Assembly (NCBI RefSeq): GCF_000179775.1
Contig: NZ_AEEB01000017.1
Location: 1-64,000 of the forward strand
From: Ahrensia sp. R2A130
Lineage (GTDB): Bacteria > Pseudomonadota > Alphaproteobacteria > Rhizobiales > Rhizobiaceae
Reading direction: 5' to 3'
Length of the DNA stretch: 64,000 nucleotides
Positions 53,425-64,000 of this stretch are shown here, piece after piece. The notes under the pieces were generated by a model. It saw only the letters and a list, made by a program, of their open reading frames with translations, did no database searches and was not told where the DNA came from. The position numbers were made by a program, and so were the translations under genes. Within the stretch, counting starts at the first letter, position 1. Each line of letters begins with the position of its first letter.

Positions 53425-54117
53425 GCTTGCCAGCACCTTCGCCACTACATCATCGCGCGCAGCTTTTGCTGCATGACCCCAGTCAGCCCGCTTGCTTTCG
53501 ATCAAAGTGGCCTGACTTTTCAAAATCACACCGTCATCCAACACTTTCAGATTGTTCGCGCGAATGGTGGAGCCGGTGCTTGTGATATCGACAATCGCGT
53601 CTGCGCTGCCCGCTGCCGGTGCACCTTCGGTTGCGCCCAGGCTTTCCACAATACGATAGACGCCGATTCCGTGTTGGCCGAACCAGTTCTGGGTCAGCTG
53701 CCAGTATTTCGTCGCCACCCGCAGGCGTCGGCCCGTGCGCTGGCGGTAGTGTGCGGCCACATCATCAAGGTCGGCCATCGTGTCCACGTCGATCCAAGCA
53801 TCCGGCACGGCGACCACCACATCGGCATGGCCGAAGCCCAGCGGCGCGACGAAGGACACTGCCTCATCCACGCCCGCGATTTTTTCCCGCGCGAGGTCTT
53901 CGCCCGTTACCCCCAGATGCACGGAACCAGCGGCGAGTTCGCCTGCGATTTCCGACGCTGAAAGGAACGCGATCTCGATGTCATCGCGGCCTTCCACGGT
54001 GGTCTGGTAAGAGCGTTCATCGGCGGGCGGTACGATGGTCAGCCCGGCTTTGGCGAACACGTCCATCGTATCCTGCTTCAAGCGGCCTTTGGACGGAATG
54101 GCGATTATTAGGCTCAT
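53413..54117 (-). CDS. hisG: ATP phosphoribosyltransferase, short form
   Basis: This 234-residue HisG has [11 protein letters not shown] at the N-terminus, the [21 protein letters not shown]-binding segment, and no regulatory C-terminal domain. The short form works only in complex with HisZ, encoded immediately upstream; together they catalyse the first step of histidine synthesis. The ATG at 54117 overlaps the hisZ stop codon (ATGA), and the operon order is hisS-hisZ-hisG. The open frame extends upstream inside hisZ but is not the start. Confidence 0.94.
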   Translation of the reverse strand: MSLIIAIPSKGRLKQDTMDVFAKAGLTIVPPADERSYQTTVEGRDDIEIAFLSASEIAGELAAGSVHLGVTGEDLAREKIAGVDEAVSFVAPLGFGHADVVVAVPDAWIDVDTMADLDDVAAHYRQRTGRRLRVATKYWQLTQNWFGQHGIGVYRIVESLGATEGAPAAGSADAIVDITSTGSTIRANNLKVLDDGVILKSQATLIESKRADWGHAAKAARDDVVAKVLASLGG

Positions 54118-55181
54118 GCCGCGTCCTCCAGCCGGTCCAATGCGATGGAAAAACCGACGGCTGGGACGGTAGCGTCTGCGCCGAGCAGGCTGCACAGCCC
54201 GTCATAGCGGCCACCGCCACCGATCAACACGCCGCCACGTGAGGCTTCGAAAACCATGCCGGTGTAGTAACCTAGATTGCGCCCCAGCGAGGCGCGGTAG
54301 GTTAAGGTGGTGCCAGTGTCGCTGAGTTGTGCGGCGCGATCTGCAAAGGCGGATAGCGTGTCGCCAAAGTCGAGATTGTTCTTGGCACCGAATGCAGAAA
54401 GCTGATCTTTGGCTTCGCCCAACGGGCAACGCAGATTGAGGAACCCGCGCAATACGGAAAGCTGATCGGCCTCCAGCGAGAACCCGGCGATGGCGGCGCG
54501 CTCGATCATGCGGCGGGCGATGTCTTCCGGCGAGCGGCCCGCTTTGGGCGACAGGTTGGCGGCGGCCATGCGCTCGCGCACCAGCGCCTCGAGGGCGGCT
54601 TTATTGCCATCGCGGGCGAGGCGGTCTTCGTCGTTCTTGTTGCGGACGGGTGTTGCCGCGCTCAATTTATCCAACAGCGCAGCCAGTTGGTTCGGCGCGC
54701 CGAAGCTGCGGAGCAGGCGGTCGCCGACACCGGCGGGCAGGCCCAAACCTTCCACCACCACGGCGAATAGCGCCTGGTCGCCCAGTTCCACTTCATCCGC
54801 TGCGCGGCCCGCAGCGTCTAGCGCGGCCAGCATGTCGCGCAGGGCGTCGGCATCAGCGGCGGTGGTGTCGGTGCGGCCCAAATCTTCCATGCCCACTTGG
54901 CGGAATTCTGCAGCGCTGCCCCGTGATTGGCGAAACACCGTGCCGCCATAAGAGCAGCGCCGTGCGGCCTCGTCGGAGGCGACGAAATTCATGCAGATCG
55001 GAATCGTAAATTCCGGTCGCAGGCACAGCGTTTCGCCGGAACCTGATTCCGTTATGAAGATGCGGCGGCGCATGTCTTCGCCTGCCGTTTCCAAAAACGG
55101 ATCAGCAGGTTGAAGAATTGCGACATCGACGGGCGACGCGACGGCGGCCAGATGGTCCGAAAGGGCGGTGAAGAGAGGCAC
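54114..55181 (-). CDS. hisZ: ATP phosphoribosyltransferase regulatory subunit
   Basis: This 355-residue HisRS-like protein begins with GTG at 55181, two bases after the hisS stop. It has [20 protein letters not shown], a motif-2-like [11 protein letters not shown] segment and [18 protein letters not shown] near the C-terminus. It lacks the anticodon-binding domain of true HisRS, as expected for HisZ, which allosterically regulates short HisG. The frame opens upstream to 55301, but the GTG gives the correct family N-terminus and operon spacing. Confidence 0.92.
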   Translation of the reverse strand: MPLFTALSDHLAAVASPVDVAILQPADPFLETAGEDMRRRIFITESGSGETLCLRPEFTIPICMNFVASDEAARRCSYGGTVFRQSRGSAAEFRQVGMEDLGRTDTTAADADALRDMLAALDAAGRAADEVELGDQALFAVVVEGLGLPAGVGDRLLRSFGAPNQLAALLDKLSAATPVRNKNDEDRLARDGNKAALEALVRERMAAANLSPKAGRSPEDIARRMIERAAIAGFSLEADQLSVLRGFLNLRCPLGEAKDQLSAFGAKNNLDFGDTLSAFADRAAQLSDTGTTLTYRASLGRNLGYYTGMVFEASRGGVLIGGGGRYDGLCSLLGADATVPAVGFSIALDRLEDAA

Positions 55182-55183
55182 GG

Positions 55184-56911
55184 TTAGGTCGCCGCAGCTT
55201 CTGCTTCGCGCTCGGCCTTTTGCTCTGCCAGCACGGCTTTCACGGTGTCCACCAAGTCCTCGCGCTTTACGGTGCGCTGGGCGGGGCGGGCGGCGCGCCA
55301 TTCGGCGTTGTCGGTGATTTCTTCTGAAAGTCGCAGGCCTTCCACGAGGTCTTTGACCTGCACCTCGCCAGCTTCGCGTTCCTGCGAACCCTGAATGATC
55401 GCGATGGGGCTGCCGCGACGGTCTGCGTATTGTAGCTGCTTGCCGAACTGTTTCGGGTTGCCTTGATACATCTCGGCGCGAATGCCCGCTTGCCGCAGCT
55501 CCTGCACCATCTTCTGATAGCCCGCGAGCGCATCGGCATCGCGGTCCATCACGCCGACGATCACGGGTGCCAGCACCTCGTCCTCGTTCAGCTTGCCGAG
55601 GTTCTTCAACGCCGTCATCAAGCGCGACACGCCGATGGAAAAGCCGGTCGCCGGAATGTCCTGACCGGTGAACCGTTTGATAAGCCCATCATAACGACCG
55701 CCACCAGCGACGGAGCCGAACACGACCTCCTCGCCCTTCTCGTTCTTCACAGGGAAGGTGAGTTCACATTCGAAGACGGTGCCGGTGTAATATTCGAGAC
55801 CACGGACGCATGTGAGATCAACAGCTATTTTTTCGCTACCGTACCCAACCTCTCGTAACATCAAAATTGTATCGAATAGATTTTCGTAGCCTCTCTTCAA
55901 CTCGCTGCGAAACCGCTCATCAATCTCAGAATAGTCCAAATCTCTCAACGATTCGGACCCTGAGAAATTTGCACCGAAAGAAGTAATTACCTGAGGCAGT
56001 AGGAGGAGGCTTTCTTCAAAAAATTCATCTGGAGTTAGAGCTTCAGGCTCATCAACTGGAAGCCAATCAAGTTTGTATGAAAAGCCAACATTCTCGTCGT
56101 CCTCAACAACTACTCTTTGCAGCGAAAAAACCTTGTCAGGGCGTTTTTTTTCAGTGAAGGCTTTCTGCCAAGTTAGGAGATTAGAAAATTTTTCAATTTG
56201 TGAGCTCGTCAATTTGACGCCGTCAGTCCAATCGCCACTATCGTCTCTTCGTCCGGCCCCTAGTAGCTTCTGTACTTCTACTTCCCCAAGCCGGTCCAGC
56301 TTATCTAAGGCTCGGAGGACTCCCAATCGTCGCCCTTCATCTTCAGGATTCGATAGACCAATTACATTTAGGATGGCGTCAATTAGAATTCGACTGTTTA
56401 CCTTGACTACATACTGACCTTTTAGGCCCAACGCCTCCATCGTGTCCGCCATCATCATGCACATTTCAGCATCGGCGCTCGCGTTCGGAGCGCCTACGAT
56501 ATCGGCATCGAATTGCGTGAACTGGCGGAAGCGGCCGGGGCCGGGCTTTTCGTTGCGGAACACCCAGCCGGCGCGATAGGTGCGGTAGGGCGTTTGCAGA
56601 TCGTTGATGTTTTGGGCGAAGTGGCGGGCGAGCGGCGCGGTGAGATCGTAGCGCAGGCTCATCCATTTTTCGTCATCATCCTGCAGCGAAAACACGCCCG
56701 CGTTGGGACGGTCGGTGTCCGGCAGGAATTTGCCCAGCGCGTCGGTATATTCGAAAAATGGCGTCTCCACGGGGTCGAAACCGTAGAGTTCATAGACGCC
56801 CTTTATCTTCGCCATCATGGCGTCGGTGGCGCGAATATCGGCAGCGCTGCGGTCGCCAAAGCCACGCGGCTGCTGCGCCTTGAGACGCTGCGGTTTTTTC
56901 GGTTTCGCCAT
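55184..56911 (-). CDS. hisS: histidyl-tRNA synthetase with an unusual AT-rich, enlarged middle region
   Basis: The protein has 575 residues: motif 1/2 region with [15 protein letters not shown] and [20 protein letters not shown], HisA motif [14 protein letters not shown], motif 3 [10 protein letters not shown], and a C-terminal anticodon-binding domain (about 460-560). The [12 protein letters not shown] form of motif 2 fits the alphaproteobacterial HisRS class that charges tRNA-His without G-1. From memory, homologues are about 500 residues; the extra length lies between about residues 150 and 370. That part is coded by DNA far more AT-rich than both flanks (roughly 37-43% G+C in sampled rows against 62-72%) and has unfamiliar sequence ([12 protein letters not shown]-like and [14 protein letters not shown]). 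The ends are typical and the frame is intact. It is first in hisS-hisZ-hisG. Confidence 0.92.
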   Translation of the reverse strand: MAKPKKPQRLKAQQPRGFGDRSAADIRATDAMMAKIKGVYELYGFDPVETPFFEYTDALGKFLPDTDRPNAGVFSLQDDDEKWMSLRYDLTAPLARHFAQNINDLQTPYRTYRAGWVFRNEKPGPGRFRQFTQFDADIVGAPNASADAEMCMMMADTMEALGLKGQYVVKVNSRILIDAILNVIGLSNPEDEGRRLGVLRALDKLDRLGEVEVQKLLGAGRRDDSGDWTDGVKLTSSQIEKFSNLLTWQKAFTEKKRPDKVFSLQRVVVEDDENVGFSYKLDWLPVDEPEALTPDEFFEESLLLLPQVITSFGANFSGSESLRDLDYSEIDERFRSELKRGYENLFDTILMLREVGYGSEKIAVDLTCVRGLEYYTGTVFECELTFPVKNEKGEEVVFGSVAGGGRYDGLIKRFTGQDIPATGFSIGVSRLMTALKNLGKLNEDEVLAPVIVGVMDRDADALAGYQKMVQELRQAGIRAEMYQGNPKQFGKQLQYADRRGSPIAIIQGSQEREAGEVQVKDLVEGLRLSEEITDNAEWRAARPAQRTVKREDLVDTVKAVLAEQKAEREAEAAAT

Positions 56912-57000
56912 GGGAAAATCGTCCGGCAGGAGGGCAGGAATTTCGCGCTCTGCCTAAAGCCTTTGTGCCTCGGTTACAACTTGCCCACTGTACCGGACTT

Positions 57001-57474
57001 TCACCAATGTGTCGTGCCGGGCGCGCCTTTGACCGGGCCTTCGATATTCGGCGTCACCCAGCCGCCGTAGAAATTGCCGGGCTGGGGAATAACGTCCACC
57101 CCCGCCACAGTGCAGCGGTCCATCGGTTTGGCATAGATCGCGATCAGCCCCGCGATGGGGGCGAAGGTGGGCGTGGGATTGCGGTAGGTCCATGCGGCGG
57201 TTTCCACCACGCGGTCGCCCACCACGATGTCGAAATAGGCGGCTTGCCCCTTCCACTCGCACAGGCTGCGGCGCGGGTTGGCCACCAACACGCCATCGGC
57301 AAAGCTGGCGACAGGCAGATAATACGTCGGCGGGTGGTAGGTTTCCAATGCGCGCCAGTTTTGGCTCGAATCCGCGATCACCTTGCCACCGAACTCCACC
57401 GTCAGGCGTTTGTCGAAAGCCTCGCAAATGGCTGGGCGGGGGAAATCGAGCACGTTCTCGGTGGGCAGTGTCAT
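57001..57474 (-). CDS. DUF427 domain protein
   Basis: This 157-residue protein matches DUF427 throughout: VEFGGKVIADSSQNWRALET, HPPTYYLPVASF, SLCEWKGQAAYFDIVVGD and the C-terminal GNFYGGWVTPNIEGPVKGAPG. The family adopts a compact beta-rich fold with unknown activity. The ATG at 57474 gives the normal family length. It stands alone between hisS and the csbD-like gene; a hairpin that terminates the latter lies just upstream. Confidence 0.86.
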   Translation of the reverse strand: MTLPTENVLDFPRPAICEAFDKRLTVEFGGKVIADSSQNWRALETYHPPTYYLPVASFADGVLVANPRRSLCEWKGQAAYFDIVVGDRVVETAAWTYRNPTPTFAPIAGLIAIYAKPMDRCTVAGVDVIPQPGNFYGGWVTPNIEGPVKGAPGTTHW

Positions 57475-57490
57475 GGTCGTCTCCGAATGC

Positions 57491-57525
57491 AAAAGGGCCG
57501 CTTTCACCATATGTGAAAGCGGCCC
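57491..57525 (-). terminator. terminator after the CsbD-like gene
   Basis: GGGCCGCTTTCAC (57495-57507) pairs perfectly with GTGAAAGCGGCCC (57513-57525), and TTTT follows on the minus strand. It is 24 bases after the CsbD-like stop codon and just before the DUF427 start. Confidence 0.9.
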
Positions 57526-57548
57526 CTTCGGTACAATGTGTGCGGTGC

Positions 57549-57716
57549 TTAGAGCTTGTCTTTAACGTCGCCCCAGGTTTTCTGAACCTCACCTTCGGCT
57601 TGGTCCACTTGGCCCTCGGCCTCGGTTTCCTTGTCACCGGTCACTTTGCCCACGGCTTCCTTGATGGTGCCGACGATTTTTTTGCCCATGCCTTCGGACT
57701 GGTCTGTATTGGCCAT
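57549..57716 (-). CDS. CsbD-like stress protein
   Basis: This 55-residue acidic, Lys-rich protein has the CsbD signature: [19 protein letters not shown] followed by [20 protein letters not shown]. CsbD-type proteins are small, largely helical and often induced by general stress or nutrient limitation; the molecular function is unclear. GGAGA lies about ten bases before the ATG, and a perfect terminator follows. It was not among the longer open frames but is well supported by the motif and signals. Confidence 0.92.
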   Translation of the reverse strand: MANTDQSEGMGKKIVGTIKEAVGKVTGDKETEAEGQVDQAEGEVQKTWGDVKDKL

Positions 57717-57880
57717 TTCATGTCTCCTGCTTGGTTACGTTCATCAAGACAACGGCTTGTCCACAGAGAGGTTCCGTATGCGTCAACCTGTCATGGAAGC
57801 GTCATGTTTGTGTCTGCCAACTGTCATCCGGGGCTGGTGAAGGACAACCTGAACGCAGCACCCCATTTGGGAGAATGAAC

Positions 57881-59116
57881 ATGAAGCGCCTTTTGACCAC
57901 CGCCATACTCGGCAGCCTCGCCTCCGCCGCCTTCCTGCCAGCAACGGCCTTTGCCGATGGCCATTCCAACGCCTCCATCCAACTCGGCCCGCGCCCGTTC
58001 TGGCTTGTGGACCAGATGGACGACAGCGAGTTGAAGACCAAACTGCAGGCCTGCAAGGCTGGGCCTTTCACGAAGTCGGACTGGTCGATCGGCCACCGCG
58101 GCGCACCGCTGCTGTTTCCCGAACACACGAAAGAAAGCTACACGGCTGCCGCCCGCATGGGTGCCGGTATCGTGGAATGTGACGTGACGTTCACCAAGGA
58201 CAAGGAATTGGTTTGCCGTCACGCGCAGAACGATCTGCACACCACTACCAACATTCTGGCCACGCCATTGGCCGCGCAATGCACTGCAGGCTTCACCGCA
58301 GCTTCCGGCGACACGAAAGCCGCCGCTGAATGCCGCGCGAGCGACATCACACTGGCCGACTTCCGCACGCTGGGCGGCAAGATGGATGCAGCCGATAGCA
58401 GCGCCACCACGGTGGAAGCCTATATGGACGGCACCGCTGGTTTCCGCACCGATCTATATGCAGGTTCCGGCACGTTGATGACCCATGCGGAATCAATCGA
58501 ACTGTTCAAAGGGCTGGGCGTAAAATTCACGCCGGAACTGAAATCACCATCGGTGGACATGCCCATGGACGGTTTCAGCCAGGCCGATTACGCGCAAAAA
58601 ATGATTGACGAGTATAAGGCCGCCGGTGTTCCGGCTTCCGATGTGTGGGCGCAGAGCTTCAATCTGGAAGACGTTCTCTATTGGATCGAAAACGAGCCGG
58701 ACTTCGGCAAGCAGGCCGTCTATCTCGATGATAGCTACGACATCGAAGGCTGGTCGCCGGAAGATGAGTCCACCTGGGATAACACCATGGCCAGCCTGAA
58801 GGAGCGCGGCGTCAACTACATAGCCCCGCCAATGTGGGTGCTGGTGAAGGTGACGGATGGCAAACTTGTGCCTTCGCTCTACGCCACCAAGGCGAGAGAA
58901 GCAGGCCTGCAGATCATCACCTGGACCGCAGAACGCTCCGGTCTGCTGACCGGTGGTGGCGGCTGGTACTTCCAGACATCGAACGACATCACCAAGAACG
59001 AAGGTGACGTCTATGAGCTGATGGATGTGCTGAATAAAGACGTCGGCGTGGTTGGTCTGTTCTCCGACTGGCCAGCAACGACGACGTTTTATGCGAATTG
59101 CATGGGCTTGAAATAG
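57881..59116 (+). CDS. glycerophosphodiester phosphodiesterase, secreted
   Basis: This 411-residue protein has a signal peptide ([20 protein letters not shown], cleavage near AFA-DGH) and a GDPD domain beginning [19 protein letters not shown], with catalytic histidines and glutamate, then [12 protein letters not shown] with its metal ligands and [14 protein letters not shown]. It hydrolyses glycerophosphodiesters in the periplasm to glycerol-3-phosphate. GGAGA fits the ATG at 57881 better than the ATG at 57875. The length and insertions match the larger periplasmic type. A terminator follows at 59147. Confidence 0.9.
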   Translation: MKRLLTTAILGSLASAAFLPATAFADGHSNASIQLGPRPFWLVDQMDDSELKTKLQACKAGPFTKSDWSIGHRGAPLLFPEHTKESYTAAARMGAGIVECDVTFTKDKELVCRHAQNDLHTTTNILATPLAAQCTAGFTAASGDTKAAAECRASDITLADFRTLGGKMDAADSSATTVEAYMDGTAGFRTDLYAGSGTLMTHAESIELFKGLGVKFTPELKSPSVDMPMDGFSQADYAQKMIDEYKAAGVPASDVWAQSFNLEDVLYWIENEPDFGKQAVYLDDSYDIEGWSPEDESTWDNTMASLKERGVNYIAPPMWVLVKVTDGKLVPSLYATKAREAGLQIITWTAERSGLLTGGGGWYFQTSNDITKNEGDVYELMDVLNKDVGVVGLFSDWPATTTFYANCMGLK

Positions 59117-59146
59117 CGTCCTGATGCAAGGGTCACAACTCGAAAG

Positions 59147-59175
59147 GGCCGCGTCTGAAGGGACGCGGTCTTTTT
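59147..59175 (+). terminator. terminator after the glycerophosphodiesterase gene
   Basis: GGCCGCGTC (59147-59155) pairs with GACGCGGTC (59162-59170, one G-U pair), followed by TTTTT. It lies 30 bases after the stop codon, between convergent genes. Confidence 0.85.
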
Positions 59176-59702
59176 CATCTATGGACGAATTGACGGACGT
59201 CGATCTTGCGGAAATGAGTTTGGAACATGAGCCACAATCCGCACACCGCAATGATCGCGACCAGCCCATAGTTGATCCACGGATAGCTCTCGCCAAAGGT
59301 TAGCCTGCCGAGTAACCGGTTGGGCATAAGCGTGAACGCCCCTGCAACCATTATGCCGGCTGCGTACAGGCCTTGCAGTGCATCGCGATGTCGCTCGATG
59401 GCTGCCGGTGTGCGTTTGCCAAATCTGATCGAGTAAACGCCGATCGCAATCGAAGACAATGTGTAGATCGAAAGCAGATGGATCGGGCTAAATCCGCCAT
59501 CCATAATCTCGACTATCCAGAACGAACTGATAGCAACAACGGCCATCAGCACGACCCAGCAGCGCCCCCAAAGTTTGTGACGGCCATCCCCCTTACGCCG
59601 CCACAAAACGAACGCGCCGATAATGGCAGCCAGCAGAACGGCAATGAGATGGATCCATATCGGAAGCGTCATTTCGCCGATCAATTCGAGTCGTCGCTCC
59701 AT
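59175..59702 (-). CDS. DUF2306-type membrane protein
   Basis: This 175-residue protein has about five hydrophobic segments (PIWIHLIAVLLAAIIGAFVL, VVLMAVVAISSFWIVEI, IHLLSIYTLSSIAIGVYS, GIMVAGAFTLMPNRLL, GLVAIIAVCGLWLMFQ) and the HRDALQGLYAAGIMVAG region seen in DUF2306 proteins. Function is unknown. The start at 59702 is chosen because upstream sequence in the same frame is translated from duplicated groEL downstream DNA and is unlikely to be real. Confidence 0.7.
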   Translation of the reverse strand: MERRLELIGEMTLPIWIHLIAVLLAAIIGAFVLWRRKGDGRHKLWGRCWVVLMAVVAISSFWIVEIMDGGFSPIHLLSIYTLSSIAIGVYSIRFGKRTPAAIERHRDALQGLYAAGIMVAGAFTLMPNRLLGRLTFGESYPWINYGLVAIIAVCGLWLMFQTHFRKIDVRQFVHR

Positions 59703-59862
59703 GTCTTCCCCTGAATTTCCAATAAAGATCGAAAGACTAACCGCAGAAATGTTCGGCAGCAAAGAAGGCGCTTCTACAGGTAAACGGTGCCGCCCATGCC
59801 ACCCATTCCGCCCGCGCAGCGAAGCAGAGCAACAAAAAATCATGGACCATACAGCCCAAACG

Positions 59863-59893
59863 CAAAGAGGCCGCCCGGTTATGGGCGGCCTCT
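59863..59893 (-). terminator. duplicated groEL-type terminator
   Basis: AGAGGCCGCCC (59866-59876) pairs with its inverse at 59883-59893; TTT follows on the minus strand. It is identical to the hairpin at 60008-60035, 142 bases away. Confidence 0.75.
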
Positions 59894-60004
59894 GAACTTC
59901 GGTAGGCAACAGTGGCGTGATTTACATCATGCCGCCCATGCCACCCATTCCGCCCGCGCAGCGCAGCGAAGCAACAAAAAGTCATGGGCCATACAGCCCA
60001 AACG

Positions 60005-60035
60005 CAAAGAGGCCGCCCGGTTATGGGCGGCCTCT
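60005..60035 (-). terminator. groEL terminator
   Basis: An 11-base-pair stem (60008-60018 with 60025-60035), followed by TTT on the minus strand, lies about 30 bases after the groEL stop. It is the functional-looking member of the duplicated pair. Confidence 0.85.
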
Positions 60036-60064
60036 GAACTTCGGTAGGCAACAAGTGGCGTGAT

Positions 60065-61741
<1,677 letters not shown>

Positions 61742-61795
61742 TCATGGCGTCTGGAAAATTTCAGTTATTTGAAGTGCGAAAAAGGGTGACGGCGA

Positions 61796-62092
61796 TTAGC
61801 CGATAATTCCCATAATGTCGGACTCTTTCATGATCAGCAGGTCTTCGCCGCCGATCTTCACTTCTGTTCCGGACCATTTGCCGAAGAGCACGCGGTCGCC
61901 GGCTTTGACGTCCAGCGGGACGAGCTTGCCAGCTTCGTCGCGGGCGCCGGAACCCACCGAGACGATTTCGCCTTCAGCTGGTTTTTCCTGTGCAGCGTCT
62001 GGAATAATGATGCCGCCGGCCGTTTTCGTATCGGCTTCCACGCGGCGCACTACGACGCGGTCGTGGAGCGGGCGAAATTTCGTTTTTGCCAT
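61796..62092 (-). CDS. groES: co-chaperonin GroES
   Basis: This 98-residue co-chaperonin has [20 protein letters not shown], the mobile-loop [16 protein letters not shown] and [16 protein letters not shown]. It caps the GroEL chamber in an ATP-dependent cycle. It is first in the groESL operon, with a CIRCE operator overlapping its promoter. Confidence 0.97.
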   Translation of the reverse strand: MAKTKFRPLHDRVVVRRVEADTKTAGGIIIPDAAQEKPAEGEIVSVGSGARDEAGKLVPLDVKAGDRVLFGKWSGTEVKIGGEDLLIMKESDIMGIIG

Positions 62093-62493
62093 GTTGTAGC
62101 AATCCTGTATTTCGTGGCGTCCTCCGGTTGAAGGTCGCCTGTTCTGTCGAAGATGGATGGATCGTTAGCACTCCCCTAAGATGAGTGCCAACGGACCCGG
62201 TTGAGATAGTGAGGCGGTCCGCCGTCGTCAAGAAGCGCTCGGAATTTTTCGACTCCTGGACGCTCTCAACTTGCCTTCAAAGCACCGTGTCGTGGTTACC
62301 AAAGCCTTCCTCAATACCCGGATGTTTAACCACTTCTCGAAACCGGGCGGAAACCCGGCGTGTGCATTATGGGTCTTCGACGGCAACGCCATCGGTGCGT
62401 CCAGCAACAAGTCTATCACGGGGATGTGAGGGCGGGGACGGATCGGACGAGCAGGGTGGCTGCCAGTTAGAATTAAGAAAGCGGAGCATGAAG
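62093..62493. other. 401-base divergent regulatory gap
   Basis: The left part holds the CIRCE and groESL promoter. From about 62192 to 62493 no gene or clear RNA structure is visible; it must contain the promoter of the Tad-like gene that begins at 62494. Confidence 0.5.
62165..62191. promoter_or_regulatory. CIRCE operator (HrcA site) overlapping the groESL promoter
   Basis: TTAGCACTC (62165-62173), a nine-base spacer, and GAGTGCCAA (62183-62191) match the CIRCE consensus TTAGCACTC-N9-GAGTGCTAA with one change. On the minus strand TTGGCA inside the element can serve as a -35, with CTAACG 17 bases on as a -10, so HrcA binding would block transcription. Confidence 0.93.
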
Positions 62494-64000
62494 ATGTCCA
62501 TCTCTACCCACAAAGCTAAATCGTTGGTGCAGCGCAGCCGGGCAGTGCTGTCGAACACGGTAAAACGGTTCCGTGATGATGAACGTGGCAACGTCTTCGT
62601 CTTCACGGCGCTTTCTTTGCCGGTGATGTTGATGGCCATTGGTGCTGGTGCAGATTATGCTGAACTTTACCGTGCCCGCGTAAATTTTCAGAGCGCTGTG
62701 GACGCGGGTGCGATCGCTGCTGCTAAAAACCTTGCTGCCACCGGTCAGGTGCAGACATCCAAGGACATCGGTGAAGAAGTCTTCCGTTCCAACCTTTCCC
62801 ATCTGGGTGAAAAGGCTGTTCGTGAGGGCCAGATCAATTTTGACATGGGTGATGGCGATTGTGCAGTGCAGGGTGTCATCACCACTGCCACGCTTCCCCA
62901 CGATCGTTTCTTCAGCCTGTCCTTTGTCGATCAATCCCAGCAAAAAGGGTTTGGTGCCAACAAAATCGTCAAGGGTCAGGAAGAGTTTATTCTCAGTGCG
63001 TCGTCCACGGTGGAGTGTGGTAACGATACGATCGAGATCGCACTCGTGCTCGACAATTCCGGTTCTATGCGCTGGAACGGCAAGATTGGTACTTTGAGAC
63101 AGGCGTCAAACAGCCTTGTCGAAACGCTGCACACCACCATGGGTTCAGCCAACAAGGCTATCCAGTTCTCGGTTGTGCCATTCGCGGCCACCGTGAATGT
63201 CGGCACCAACAACCGCAACGAACCATGGATGGACACGCAGGGCCGTTCCAGCACCCACTGGGAAATGATTGATCCGTCTACATCTACTGATTTCTCGTTC
63301 TCGGGCGGCCGTTATCTTCAGTCCAACGGGCAGGCGCTCAGCCGATTCACGCTTTATGATAGCTTGCCGAACACAAGCTGGCAGGGCTGTGTCGAACAGC
63401 GCCCACATCCTTACCACACACAGGATGATACGCCGTCGATCTCTAACCCGGATACGCTGATCGTGCCGTCCTTCGCGCCGGATACACCGGACAACTGGGA
63501 TAATGATTACAACAAGCGATTGAGCAACATCGTGGTTGGTGCGGATCCCCATTGCACGCGCTTCCAGGGTAGCAAAAACGGGCGTCGCACCATTCGCTAT
63601 TGCAACCGTTGGAGCGATAATCGCCGCGGCCGCGAGCATTACACCAATCCTTCCTACCGCCCACACTGGGACGACCGGATTGAATACAACCGTGGCAATC
63701 TGATCCGCCCGACCAACACCCAGCAGGTGTGGGAAGACTACCAGCGCATCGACGAGAAGGATTTCCAGAACAACTATCTGGATGATGCGCATAATTTCGA
63801 CGATAAAAATGGTGCTGATCACGTCAAGTCCGAAGCGAACACCGGCTACGCCAGTGGCAACCAGTACAAGCGTCAGGAGTGGATCAATAAATATTTCACC
63901 GATGACGGCGGCAATCGTCCAAGTGTTGGTAACAGCAACCCGCTGGGTATGGGCGCAGGTCCAAACAGCATGTGTTCTTCTGTTTCGGTCTCGGATCTGA
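62494..64000 (+). CDS. TadE/TadG-like pilus protein with von Willebrand domain (partial, continues past window)
   Basis: At least 502 residues are present and the frame is open at base 64000. An N-terminal TadE-like segment (RFRDDERGNVFVFTALSLPV, then a hydrophobic helix, then GADYAELYRARVNFQSAVDAGA) is followed by a von Willebrand domain with MIDAS motif ALVLDNSGSMRW and FSVVPFAATVNVG. Residues about 350-480 are rich in Asn, Asp, Arg and Tyr and appear to be a long insertion in the domain. Tad-type proteins with this layout help assemble Flp pili or act at the cell surface. GGAG fits the ATG at 62494 better than 62488. Confidence 0.82.
   Translation, partial: MSISTHKAKSLVQRSRAVLSNTVKRFRDDERGNVFVFTALSLPVMLMAIGAGADYAELYRARVNFQSAVDAGAIAAAKNLAATGQVQTSKDIGEEVFRSNLSHLGEKAVREGQINFDMGDGDCAVQGVITTATLPHDRFFSLSFVDQSQQKGFGANKIVKGQEEFILSASSTVECGNDTIEIALVLDNSGSMRWNGKIGTLRQASNSLVETLHTTMGSANKAIQFSVVPFAATVNVGTNNRNEPWMDTQGRSSTHWEMIDPSTSTDFSFSGGRYLQSNGQALSRFTLYDSLPNTSWQGCVEQRPHPYHTQDDTPSISNPDTLIVPSFAPDTPDNWDNDYNKRLSNIVVGADPHCTRFQGSKNGRRTIRYCNRWSDNRRGREHYTNPSYRPHWDDRIEYNRGNLIRPTNTQQVWEDYQRIDEKDFQNNYLDDAHNFDDKNGADHVKSEANTGYASGNQYKRQEWINKYFTDDGGNRPSVGNSNPLGMGAGPNSMCSSVSVSDL

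Noticed and set aside
55184-56911. hisS as two genes or a disrupted gene
   Set aside because: The frame is open throughout, and motifs 2, HisA, 3 and the anticodon domain are all present in order.
59737-60054. 105-residue minus-strand frame in the groEL downstream region
   Set aside because: It is a translation of the duplicated groEL tail and terminator DNA, so its internal repetition reflects the DNA duplication, not a protein.

Overview
The window looks like a chromosomal segment of an alphaproteobacterium, most likely of the order Hyphomicrobiales (Rhizobiales). The evidence is a DUF930 protein, a PdhS-type PAS histidine kinase, the ScfR-type regulator beside a large isocitrate lyase, HisZ-dependent short-form HisG, class-II glutamate-cysteine ligase, and a tRNA-His that lacks an encoded G-1 and carries A73. 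Most genes are GC-rich. There are no rRNA genes, CRISPR arrays, transposases or phage genes. Assignment below order level is not supportable from the sequence alone.

Layout. 0-5 kb: a polyamine-degradation pair (PuuA-like and PuuB-like) divergent from a HerA-type ATPase. 5-10 kb: GST, HD-GYP phosphodiesterase, EamA transporter, cytochrome b and a hydrolase-OsmC fusion. 10-13 kb: a mostly empty stretch, a TonB-like DUF930 protein, a frameshifted acetyltransferase and a DUF2805 protein. 13-18 kb: isocitrate lyase, a small conserved-looking ORF, an ScfR-like regulator and an SDR. 18-25 kb: lytic transglycosylase, a second glutamine-synthetase-like gene and a PotFGHI putrescine importer. 25-30 kb: a frameshifted adenylate cyclase, AsmA and acetoacetyl-CoA synthetase. 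30-38 kb: a 1323-residue histidine kinase, tRNA-His, a degenerate GGDEF protein, XseA and a LysR regulator. 38-45 kb: DUF1127-like protein, EamA transporter, DUF937 protein, a secreted small protein, GshA-RsmE and a helical repeat protein. 44-50 kb: L-lactate dehydrogenase and glycolate oxidase GlcDEF. 50-60 kb: envelope proteins, Tag, the hisS-hisZ-hisG operon, DUF427, CsbD, a glycerophosphodiesterase and DUF2306. 60-64 kb: groESL with CIRCE, then a Tad-like von Willebrand protein that runs off the end.

Genes that work together: the Pot importer with the two GS-like ligases and the PuuB-like oxidase (putrescine uptake and gamma-glutamylation); isocitrate lyase and acetoacetyl-CoA synthetase with lactate and glycolate oxidation (C2/C3 and acetyl-CoA metabolism); RsmE-GshA; HisS-HisZ-HisG; GroES-GroEL.

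The most unusual signals are: (1) a hisS gene whose middle third is much more AT-rich than its ends and encodes a longer insertion domain than I expect for the family; (2) a family of short intergenic repeats built around CAGCGAAG / GACAGCGTGAGC, found at several loci and locally expanded in tandem; (3) two extra tandem copies of the groEL 3' end plus terminator, joined through the same repeat motif; (4) single-base frameshifts in homopolymers of an adenylate cyclase and an acetyltransferase; (5) a perfect 15-bp terminator-like hairpin that ends three bases before the start codon of a GS-like gene; and (6) repeated TTGTGACAA boxes and a perfect 10-bp inverted repeat between the isocitrate-lyase side and its putative regulator.
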